From positions 1 to 53,460 of the forward strand of contig CADBWP010000011.1 of NCBI GenBank assembly GCA_902798365.1: a DNA stretch of 53,460 nt, in the 5' to 3' direction. The DNA comes from an uncultured Ruminococcus sp. (GTDB lineage Bacteria > Bacillota > Clostridia > Oscillospirales > Acutalibacteraceae). Of the stretch, positions 16,462-22,885 are shown piece after piece (position 1 is the stretch's first letter; each line of letters starts with the position of its first letter). Below the pieces are notes generated by a model that saw only the letters and a program-made list of their open reading frames with translations, made no database searches and was not told the origin of the DNA. Position numbers and translations under genes: made by a program.

Positions 16462-17342
16462 CAAAGACTGATTCCCGCTATGGCTGCGCGGACAATGTCC
16501 TTTGTGCTGCCCTGCCATTGATTTATAACGTCCTCGCGCGGGGTTCCGTTTGCCATTTGCATTATTGAGGTGATGACCTCGGACAGGCAGTCGATGTTTT
16601 TGGATGACAGCGCGGCATTTCTGCCGGGAAGGAACTTGTTCCAGGTCTGATACGCCTTTTGAACCTGATAGCCCGTTACGATGTGGAATATCTCGTACTT
16701 TTGGCTCGCCATATAGCGCAATTCCTCCAAATCGAAATAGCTGCCCACGGAGTCGCCGAACACAGACTTGATCTCGTAGGCGGACAGCCTTTCGCCCTCA
16801 TCTCCGCCGCAGACCTCGTCGCCCACGCAGAAGATAAAGCCCTTTTTGCCGCGCTTTTCAAAGCAGTCGGTGCGCGTGTGCTTTGCGGCAAAGTACCACA
16901 CAAGCGAATCGTAGCTGTAGCGGTTGCCGCCCATTCCCACCTTGAGCTCCAAAAGCTGTTCCACAACGCGAATGTCCGCCTCGAACTGCGTCACCTGCAA
17001 GCCCGTATCGGCAACGGGCGAGGTAAAGGGCGCGCACATAACGTGCGGATTGGTTACGGGCTGCTTGTCGTATATGTATGTGATGGTTTTGTTGAGCGAG
17101 TTTTTGGCGATCTCGGCAGCCAAATAACCCATTGAGCCCGTGACGTCAAAGCCTATGATTATCGGCGTTGACAGGGGCGAGTCCGCGCTGTCGCAGGATT
17201 CGCGCATCTCGATGAATTTGGGGTTGTACTTGTCCTGAATCCTGTTGTCTTTAAAAATCTGTTCCGCTCCCGACGCGTTGTTTATGCCGCGGCTTTGCTT
17301 GAGCTTTGTCCAGTCGCTTGCGCGATAGCTTCCGTAACCCAT
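16461..17342 (-). CDS. VWA-domain protein 2
   Basis: A 293-residue cytoplasmic protein with no signal peptide or membrane segment. The MIDAS-type motif is D66-V-T68-G-S70 (IIIGFDVTGSMGYLA), so a divalent-metal von Willebrand A fold is expected. Other conserved blocks shared with the neighbouring gene are LQVTQFEADIR, WYFAAKHT and DCFEKRGKKGF. The two proteins start alike (MGYGSYRASDW / VGRGSYTAGDW), so they are tandem paralogues. Start at ATG 17342 after an AAGGAGG site, 12 bases past the previous stop. VWA proteins usually mediate protein-protein contact, often with ATPases or kinases; the partner is unknown here. Confidence 0.75.
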   Translation of the reverse strand: MGYGSYRASDWTKLKQSRGINNASGAEQIFKDNRIQDKYNPKFIEMRESCDSADSPLSTPIIIGFDVTGSMGYLAAEIAKNSLNKTITYIYDKQPVTNPHVMCAPFTSPVADTGLQVTQFEADIRVVEQLLELKVGMGGNRYSYDSLVWYFAAKHTRTDCFEKRGKKGFIFCVGDEVCGGDEGERLSAYEIKSVFGDSVGSYFDLEELRYMASQKYEIFHIVTGYQVQKAYQTWNKFLPGRNAALSSKNIDCLSEVITSIMQMANGTPREDVINQWQGSTKDIVRAAIAGISL

Positions 17343-17354
17343 AAAGTTACCTCC

Positions 17355-18278
17355 TTAAAAAGATATTATATTCTTCTTTTTCGCGGCGGGTCGAACGTCG
17401 ATAAGCGCTATCGAACGGGCGATGACCTCCGCCGCGTTTTGATCCATGCTTTTGAGCGCGGCGTTTGGCGGCGTGCCCGCGGCTACGGAAATGATCGCCG
17501 TGATGAGCTGCGCCAAACAGCCTATGTCTTTTTTGTGTATCTCGGTCGCGCAGCCCGGCATGAGCTCGCGCCAGTCGGCAAGCGCTTTTTTTGAGCCTGC
17601 CGCGCCTGTGTCTATGTGAATGTGGAACACGTGGTATTTTTCGCGCACAAGGCGCAAAAGCTCGGCGTTGCCCTGCGCGTAGGGAACCTCGTCGCCGAAT
17701 ATGCGGCGAATCTCCGCCGTTTCAAGCCTGGGGTGGCAAAGGTCGTCGCCTATGGTGAACAAAAAGCCCTTGCCGCCGCGCTTTTCAAAGCAGTCTGCCG
17801 CCGTGTGACGCGCGGCAAAATACCACAGCAGGTTGTAGGATTCGCCGCCGTTGCCGCCGCCTCCGCCCTCGAGGTAAAGCTCGGTGAGCTGGCGGATGAT
17901 GCGTATGTCCGCCTCAAACTGGGTTACCTGCAAGGGTGACGCGTCGCTTTTGCAGTCGCCTATAGCCGCGCACAAAAGCTGCGGGTTCGATATGGGCTTT
18001 TCGTCCAAAAGGCTCATAACGGTTTTGTTAACGGCGTTAAGCGCCAGCTCGCGCGCCAGATAGCCCATTGAGGCGGTGACGTCAAAGCCTATTATCACGG
18101 GTGTAGCCTCGGGCGAATCCTCGCTGTCGCGCGACTCGCGCACGGGTATTGTGTTGACGGAATAGCGGCTGTGTGCCGCTGTCTGTGCAAACAGCTGCCG
18201 CTCTGTGCTCTTTTCGCTGAACGAACGGCTTGAGCGCAGCGCCGCCCAGTCGCCTGCGGTATAGCTTCCTCTGCCCAC
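17355..18278 (-). CDS. VWA-domain protein 1
   Basis: A 307-residue paralogue of the following gene. The MIDAS motif is D66-V-T68-A-S70, at the same residue numbers as in VWA protein 2. I chose the GTG at 18278 because its first residues (VGRGSYTAGDW) align with the paralogue's N-terminus and GAGGT lies eight bases before it. The ATG at 18374 would add 32 Arg-rich residues read through the upstream gene. A Gly-rich insert (LEGGGGGNGGES) replaces the MGGNRYSYDS of the paralogue. The upstream stop is only five bases away, so the two are translationally coupled. Confidence 0.72.
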   Translation of the reverse strand: MGRGSYTAGDWAALRSSRSFSEKSTERQLFAQTAAHSRYSVNTIPVRESRDSEDSPEATPVIIGFDVTASMGYLARELALNAVNKTVMSLLDEKPISNPQLLCAAIGDCKSDASPLQVTQFEADIRIIRQLTELYLEGGGGGNGGESYNLLWYFAARHTAADCFEKRGGKGFLFTIGDDLCHPRLETAEIRRIFGDEVPYAQGNAELLRLVREKYHVFHIHIDTGAAGSKKALADWRELMPGCATEIHKKDIGCLAQLITAIISVAAGTPPNAALKSMDQNAAEVIARSIALIDVRPAAKKKNIISF

Positions 18279-18283
18279 GGCGT

Positions 18284-19252
18284 TTACCTCGCGTTTCCGT
18301 AAATTTGCTCGTCGTCGGCGTTCATGCTTATAAATTTCCGTTCGCCGTATGCCTTGATGAGCATTTCGTCCCAATAGGCAAAATCGTCATATGCGTTGCC
18401 CCTTGGCTTGCTGTTGATAAAATCAGCGAGCGCCTTTGGCACGTCGTCGGTCACGCGCACCTCGCCTGCCTTGGCATAGCCCAAAAGATTTGCCGCCGTG
18501 TCGCGCAAAGCCGTAAGGTTCTGCTCTGTTTTGAGCACGCCGCCGCGCGTTGCCGTGTTGCGGCGGTCTGCCTCCCACCAGCCGCCGTAAAGGCTTGCCT
18601 GATGGGTGTATGGATTTATATAAAGAGAATTGACGTTTATTGCAGGGTGAACCAGCGCGTTGTATTCGAGCACGCAGCACAGGTTTTCCATGCGGCTGAT
18701 TATCCACGCCACGTGCCTGCCGGGCAGGTTGCCGAACAGACAGAGCGGATATTCGTCCATGTCCTTTGAAACAACAAGCACACAGGTGCCGTCGCAAAGC
18801 TCAAAGCCGCCGCTGATGGTCGGGAAAAAGCTTTGCAGGCTGCGAGTGTCGGCAGAGGGATAGTCGAGAAGCGACACAGCGCGCCTGAACCTCTCCGACC
18901 CTGCCGCTCCGTCGGTCAGAAAGTGAAAAATTATATTGCGCCGCGCAACATATACCTCAACCCCGGGCAGGGTATAGCTGTACATGTATTTTATCTCTAT
19001 GCGGCTGCCGTCGGTGCAGTCAAACGCCTGCTCGTCGGCATCCTGCCAAAGCGCGTCAGCCTTAAGCCTGCGAGCCTGTTCGTCCGCTCCGCCCGACAAA
19101 AACTCGGTCATTCTGCGGTAAAAGCCGCGAAAATAGTCGGTGTCCTCGTGATTGAGCACATATTTGGTGCCGCAGTAATGACACACCGCCGTCATGCCGG
19201 AGGCGTCGAGCAGCATGGGTGCGCCGCAGTTTTTGCAGTTAAGGTGTTTCAA
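18284..19252 (-). CDS. Zinc-ribbon protein with degenerate kinase-like region
   Basis: A 322-residue protein and first gene of the VWA operon. An N-terminal zinc ribbon has ligands C6, C9, C24 and C27 (CKNC...CHYC). Residues of about 95-290 are reminiscent of a protein kinase C-lobe: VAWIISRMENL, then VHPAINVNSLYI (201-212), which occupies the place of a catalytic loop HxDxKxxN, then LYGGWW (221-226) in place of DFG. The catalytic Asp, Lys and Asn positions read Ala204, Asn206 and Ser209, so if the alignment is right this is a pseudokinase. No transmembrane segment is seen. Promoter TTGCGG-17-TACAAT lies upstream. The kinase assignment is inference from motif shape; the zinc ribbon is direct. 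Confidence 0.65.
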   Translation of the reverse strand: MKHLNCKNCGAPMLLDASGMTAVCHYCGTKYVLNHEDTDYFRGFYRRMTEFLSGGADEQARRLKADALWQDADEQAFDCTDGSRIEIKYMYSYTLPGVEVYVARRNIIFHFLTDGAAGSERFRRAVSLLDYPSADTRSLQSFFPTISGGFELCDGTCVLVVSKDMDEYPLCLFGNLPGRHVAWIISRMENLCCVLEYNALVHPAINVNSLYINPYTHQASLYGGWWEADRRNTATRGGVLKTEQNLTALRDTAANLLGYAKAGEVRVTDDVPKALADFINSKPRGNAYDDFAYWDEMLIKAYGERKFISMNADDEQIYGNAR

Positions 19253-19278
19253 TCAAATCACTTCCCCTTTACAGCACT

Positions 19279-19307
19279 ATTGTATCATATATACGGTGTT
19301 GCCGCAA
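19279..19307 (-). promoter_or_regulatory. Promoter of the zinc-ribbon/VWA/ligase operon
   Basis: Minus strand TTGCGG (19307-19302), 17-base spacer, TACAAT (19284-19279) with an extended TGA just before it. The leader is about 25 bases and ends with AGGGGAAGTGATTTG before the ATG. Confidence 0.65.
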
Positions 19308-19346
19308 TCCAAAATATACCGCAAATCTTTGTGCAAAACGACAAGA

Positions 19347-19368
19347 CCGGCGGAGCTAACTCCGCCGG
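19347..19368 (-). terminator. Terminator whose loop holds the stop codon of the DUF2974 gene
   Basis: CCGGCGGAG pairs perfectly with CTCCGCCGG. On the minus strand the loop contains the TAG stop (19358-19356), so the last codons (GRRS) form part of the stem. The sequence after it is moderately T-rich (TCTTGTCGTTTT). Confidence 0.7.
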
Positions 19369-20483
19369 CCGCGCTTTGTTGTGTTTTGACTGCTCCGCTT
19401 TTTCTGCTTTGCGGTTTTGAACAGGTTTTTGCCCGCCGATTTTATCAGCTTTCCGCTTTGCGACAGAATAAGCGCGCGGGTCCCGGGCTTCATGCTTTTT
19501 ATTGAGCCGAGCATTTTTGCTATGCTCTTAAGCAGGTTGTCCGCCATTTCGTCAAAGGTATCGACGTCGGCGCCCGTCACCAGCTCATACAGGCCGCTTA
19601 TCAGCCTTTGCTTTTCCTCCGCGCTCATGCCGTCGATAAATTCCTTGAGCGTCCGGTCAAAAAACACGCTTGTGGCTGTGGTTTGGGGCAGGGTAATAAG
19701 CTCTGTGCGCTCAACGTCCCACGAATATATGTCATGCTGCAAAAAGCCCCTGCGGCTGCTGCGCACCACCGTGTAGCTTTCCATATGCTCAAACAGCATA
19801 CCGAAAACCGAGGACTGCGGCACAAGGGTGTGTATTCGCTCCTTTATGCCGCAAAAGCCGCTGCCCTCAAGGCTTTTTCGTTCAAAGCCGGGGCCGTCCA
19901 GGCTATACACGGCGTCTATTCTTTCTCTTATACTCTCGGTGCAAAACGAAGCGGCATACACCGCCAGATTGCCGCCCTTTGAGTGGCCGCCGAGTATAAG
20001 CCTTCCGTCGCCTTCGGCAGCTGCCTCAAGATAGGCGAGAGCCTTTTTCTGCGACGGAAACGGAAAGTGGCAGAACATGTAAAAATCCTCCTGCCAGCCC
20101 ACAACGGTGTTGTCGGTGCCGCGGTAGGATATAAACCGCCTGCCGTCGGGCAGGGCGACGGTGAGCGCCGCAAACTGCATCCACGCGCTGCCGTCAACTA
20201 TGTTGACATAGTTTGTTATCTTAAGACCGCCGAACCTGCCGCTGTCGGCGGCTGCGCGCAAAAGCTCGGCGTCGCCCTTCCAAAGCACGTTTTCGGTTTT
20301 GCTGCCGTATGCAAAAAAGCGGTCGGCTGCCTCGCGTATCGTCAATGCCGTGCCCGTGCTCACTATTCCGTCAAGCTGCAAATAAGACAGGCGCGACAGT
20401 ATCACCGCGTCAACGGTGTTAAAGCCGTCGGCGGTCATGCTCAGGTCGCCGCGCCAGTTGATATAGTCAAATACATTTGCCAT
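19356..20483 (-). CDS. DUF2974 (Mbeg1-like) alpha/beta hydrolase
   Basis: A 375-residue lipase-like protein. The nucleophile elbow is GGHSKGGNLA with Ser168; FISYRGTD upstream would form part of the oxyanion region and YSLDGPGF follows. This matches DUF2974/Mbeg1 proteins, which are common in Firmicutes and of unknown substrate. The C-terminus is strongly basic (KNLFKTAKQKKRSSQNTTKRGRRS is the type of tail seen). I chose ATG 20483 after GGAAGGTGA; the ORF start 26 codons upstream would precede the promoter. Promoter TTGATA-17-TATAAT (20531-20503) fits this start. No signal peptide, so it is probably cytoplasmic. Confidence 0.82.
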   Translation of the reverse strand: MANVFDYINWRGDLSMTADGFNTVDAVILSRLSYLQLDGIVSTGTALTIREAADRFFAYGSKTENVLWKGDAELLRAAADSGRFGGLKITNYVNIVDGSAWMQFAALTVALPDGRRFISYRGTDNTVVGWQEDFYMFCHFPFPSQKKALAYLEAAAEGDGRLILGGHSKGGNLAVYAASFCTESIRERIDAVYSLDGPGFERKSLEGSGFCGIKERIHTLVPQSSVFGMLFEHMESYTVVRSSRRGFLQHDIYSWDVERTELITLPQTTATSVFFDRTLKEFIDGMSAEEKQRLISGLYELVTGADVDTFDEMADNLLKSIAKMLGSIKSMKPGTRALILSQSGKLIKSAGKNLFKTAKQKKRSSQNTTKRGRRS

Positions 20484-20502
20484 ATAGTCACCTTCCGGGG
20501 TT

Positions 20503-20531
20503 ATTATATCACCCGAAAAAACACATATCAA
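20503..20531 (-). promoter_or_regulatory. Promoter of the DUF2974 gene
   Basis: Minus strand TTGATA (20531-20526), 17-base spacer and TATAAT (20508-20503), the latter with an extended TGA. The leader to the ATG at 20483 is about 15 bases. Confidence 0.7.
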
Positions 20532-20591
20532 CAAAAAACCGCAAAATTCACGTTTTTTCAAAAAGTTTTCATTCCCCTGTCACATATAATA

Positions 20592-20600
20592 TGGTATAAT
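20592..20600 (+). promoter_or_regulatory. Extended -10 of the signal peptidase gene
   Basis: TGG-TATAAT with a second overlapping TATAAT at 20585-20590. No convincing -35. It lies 34 bases before the lepB ATG. Confidence 0.5.
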
Positions 20601-20633
20601 GTAATACACAGCCCAATCAAAGGAGTCGATAGC

Positions 20634-21200
20634 ATGAATGAAGAGACCGCAGCGGTAACGACTAAAAAAACGGCAGCTCAGCGCCTGCGCGGATGGATAG
20701 GCTATATCGCCATAATTCTGTCGGTGGTTATGGTTTTTCTGATTTTCGGGATACGCGTGGTAAACGTTGACGGCGCGTCAATGGACACAACGCTTGTGTC
20801 GGGCGAAAAAATAGTCATCACAAACTTTTTTTACACGCCGCAGGACGGCGACATTATAGTTGTGTCGCGCGGCGCGCATTACGATAAAAGAATAGTCAAG
20901 CGCGTTATCGCCACCGAGGGTCAGAGCGTAAAGCTTGACTATGCAAACAACAAAATATATGTTGACGGCAAAGAGCTGGACGAGCCGTATGTTAAGGACG
21001 GAACCACCTTTGGCGGCAACTTCGGCAATTACGCTATTCCCGAGGTGGTGCCCGAGGGTAAGATTTTTGTCATGGGCGACAACCGCAGCGTATCGCTCGA
21101 CAGCCGCAGCACTCAGATAGGGCTTGTGAACACGAGCGACGTAATGGGAAAGGCTCAGTTTGCCATCTTTCCGTTTGACCGCTTCGGCGCGATAGGATAG
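20634..21200 (+). CDS. lepB: Signal peptidase I
   Basis: A 188-residue type I signal peptidase that removes Sec signal peptides outside the membrane. One transmembrane helix (about 21-42) is followed by the catalytic serine in GASMDTTL (Ser49) and the catalytic lysine in IVKRVIA (Lys89). The box MGDNRSVSLDSR is complete. Single-pass form and length are typical of Gram-positives. Start at ATG 20634 after CAAAGGAG; the longer frame upstream is antisense to the DUF2974 gene. The next gene encodes a secreted dockerin protein from its own promoter. Confidence 0.95.
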   Translation: MNEETAAVTTKKTAAQRLRGWIGYIAIILSVVMVFLIFGIRVVNVDGASMDTTLVSGEKIVITNFFYTPQDGDIIVVSRGAHYDKRIVKRVIATEGQSVKLDYANNKIYVDGKELDEPYVKDGTTFGGNFGNYAIPEVVPEGKIFVMGDNRSVSLDSRSTQIGLVNTSDVMGKAQFAIFPFDRFGAIG

Positions 21201-21204
21201 GCAC

Positions 21205-21233
21205 TTGCACAGGCGGTGAAAATAGTGTATAAT
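21205..21233 (+). promoter_or_regulatory. Promoter of the dockerin protein gene
   Basis: TTGCAC (21205-21210), 17-base spacer, TATAAT (21228-21233), directly after the lepB stop and 32 bases before the ATG. Confidence 0.7.
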
Positions 21234-21264
21234 CTTATCACGAAAAAGAACGGGGAGGATAAAT

Positions 21265-22146
21265 ATGAGTCATATATTCAAAAAGCTTACGGCTGTTTTA
21301 GTATCTGCGGTTTTGGCGGCAACGCTTTGCGCCGCGCCTGCGGCTGCCGCTGAGGTCGAAAACAATACCGACCTTCACATTATCTGCACGTCAAACGTAT
21401 TCGGAACCGCCGACATGAGCATAACTCAGCTTGACGAGGCTTTTGACGGCAACTCTTATGTTACCGTGCAGTATCTTGTGCGAGCCGAAAATCAATATCT
21501 GATAAATGCAAGCCTCAACGCAAACTCTCACATCTCTTACGACAAAAACGTGCTCGCGCTTGCGGACGAATACAACTCGGTGACCATAGGAAGAAACACC
21601 CTTCCCTCGGTGTTCCGCACGGTTATTGAGCAGAACTGCGGAGCAGGTATGCCTAACCTTATGTTTGCAGGCAATGTATATGGCAATTTTGCCTCTATGC
21701 AGCCGCCCATATATGCCTATAACGACACCGAGCCCGTTGTTGTCATCCAGCTTCGGTTCAGGGTGCTCGACAGGACTGCCGGCGAAACAAAAATAGACTG
21801 CAACCTTGACGCGCTTTGCTTCTGCGACACAAACGTTTCGGAGCCCTACGCCCAAAACAGAGCGGTGGTTTCGGGCAAGGTGAACAGCGACGTGATGAAC
21901 GGCATAGAGACATCTACTCAGATACACCCCATGGCAGCCGGAGATTTGAACTATGACGGCAAAATAAACGCCAGGGACAGGATAGAGCTTACCAGATATA
22001 TCGCAAAGTGGAGCGGCTACGAATTTATAGACACCTACAGCGCTGCAAGCATAGACGGCAGCGAGGGTATAAGTGCCAAGGACAGAATAGCGCTTACCAG
22101 ATATATTGCAAAGTGGAACGGCTACGAGACCCTTCCCAAAATATAA
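21265..22146 (+). CDS. Secreted cohesin-like/dockerin type I protein
   Basis: A 293-residue secreted protein. The signal peptide is about residues 1-29 (ending APAAAAE). A beta-sandwich domain (about 32-205) belongs to the same family as the C-terminal repeats of the CotH protein at 44387 (shared VTV-Y-L, YD..L, NVYGNF, V-I-LRFRVLD). The C-terminus is a dockerin with two calcium-loop repeats, GDLNYDGKINARDRIELTRYIAKWSGYE and a second starting IDGSEGISAKDRIALTRYIAKWNGYE, each truncated here only in description. Dockerins bind cohesins on scaffoldins in cellulosome-type assemblies (known). A GGGGAGG ribosome site and a strong terminator frame the gene as a single unit. Confidence 0.85.
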   Translation: MSHIFKKLTAVLVSAVLAATLCAAPAAAAEVENNTDLHIICTSNVFGTADMSITQLDEAFDGNSYVTVQYLVRAENQYLINASLNANSHISYDKNVLALADEYNSVTIGRNTLPSVFRTVIEQNCGAGMPNLMFAGNVYGNFASMQPPIYAYNDTEPVVVIQLRFRVLDRTAGETKIDCNLDALCFCDTNVSEPYAQNRAVVSGKVNSDVMNGIETSTQIHPMAAGDLNYDGKINARDRIELTRYIAKWSGYEFIDTYSAASIDGSEGISAKDRIALTRYIAKWNGYETLPKI

Positions 22147-22153
22147 ACACAAC

Positions 22154-22186
22154 GGCCGGCTAAAAATGCCCGGCCTTTTGTTTTTT
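22154..22186 (+). terminator. Intrinsic terminator of the dockerin gene
   Basis: GGCCGG pairs with CCGGCC across an A-rich loop, followed by TTTTGTTTTTT. Confidence 0.88.
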
Positions 22187-22200
22187 ATCTCTTCAACATA

Positions 22201-22229
22201 TTGCACTTTACACGGATTTATATTATAAT
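22201..22229 (+). promoter_or_regulatory. zapA promoter
   Basis: TTGCAC (22201-22206), 17-base spacer, TATAAT (22224-22229), 36 bases before the start. Confidence 0.75.
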
Positions 22230-22264
22230 ACAATGTGGATAATTATATAATAAGAGGTGCAGTC

Positions 22265-22885
22265 ATGGAAAAGAAAAGGGTAAGCGTTCAGATAGAGGGG
22301 CGCAACTATGTTGTTATTACTTCCGACGATCCCGCGTATGTTCACGCGGTGGCAGGCGAAGTGACCGCAGGCATACGAAAGGCGGCGCAGACGGGACGGC
22401 ACCTGAGCACGCGTGACTGCGCGATAATCACCGCCATGAATTTTTGCGACGACGTGCACCGCGCCGAGCAAAAGAACAAGGATGTTGCGGAAAAGGCAAA
22501 TCAGATTATACGTCAGTCGGGCGAAACCGGCAGGCAGACCCGCGAGCTTAAGGAAAAGCTGACGGGCGCCATAAATGAAAACACCGCCCTTACAAAAAGG
22601 ATTCGCGCACTTGAGGATCAGCTGCACACCCTGATAAAGGAAAACGAGCAGCTTAAAAAGGCGGCGGAATCAAAACCGCTTGAAAACGAGAAAAAGTTTG
22701 AGCAGACCGTGCGCGACAAAAAGACCGAAAAGCTGATGGGCTATGTGCCCATGCGCCAGTACTCGCTGTTTGAGGAGGAGGGCGGACAACCCTCCGCGCC
22801 GAATCAGGCTACTCAGGCTATACAAAACAGCCAAAACAATCAAAACAACAAATACAACCCGGGCAAAAAGCATGGCAGGCATTGA
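22265..22885 (+). CDS. zapA: ZapA-like cell division protein
   Basis: A 206-residue protein. The first 95 or so residues form a ZapA domain (VSVQIEGRNYVVITSDDPAYVHAVA... through a helix with DCAIITAMNFCDD). ZapA promotes FtsZ protofilament bundling at the division site. A long coiled coil (about 80-145) follows, then a Gln/Asn-rich low-complexity tail (SQNNQNNKYNPGKK). It is longer than E. coli ZapA (109) because of this tail. The ATG at 22265 has AGAGGTG upstream; an ATG ten codons earlier overlaps the promoter. Its 3' end overlaps the U32 peptidase start by 14 bases. Confidence 0.85.
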   Translation: MEKKRVSVQIEGRNYVVITSDDPAYVHAVAGEVTAGIRKAAQTGRHLSTRDCAIITAMNFCDDVHRAEQKNKDVAEKANQIIRQSGETGRQTRELKEKLTGAINENTALTKRIRALEDQLHTLIKENEQLKKAAESKPLENEKKFEQTVRDKKTEKLMGYVPMRQYSLFEEEGGQPSAPNQATQAIQNSQNNQNNKYNPGKKHGRH

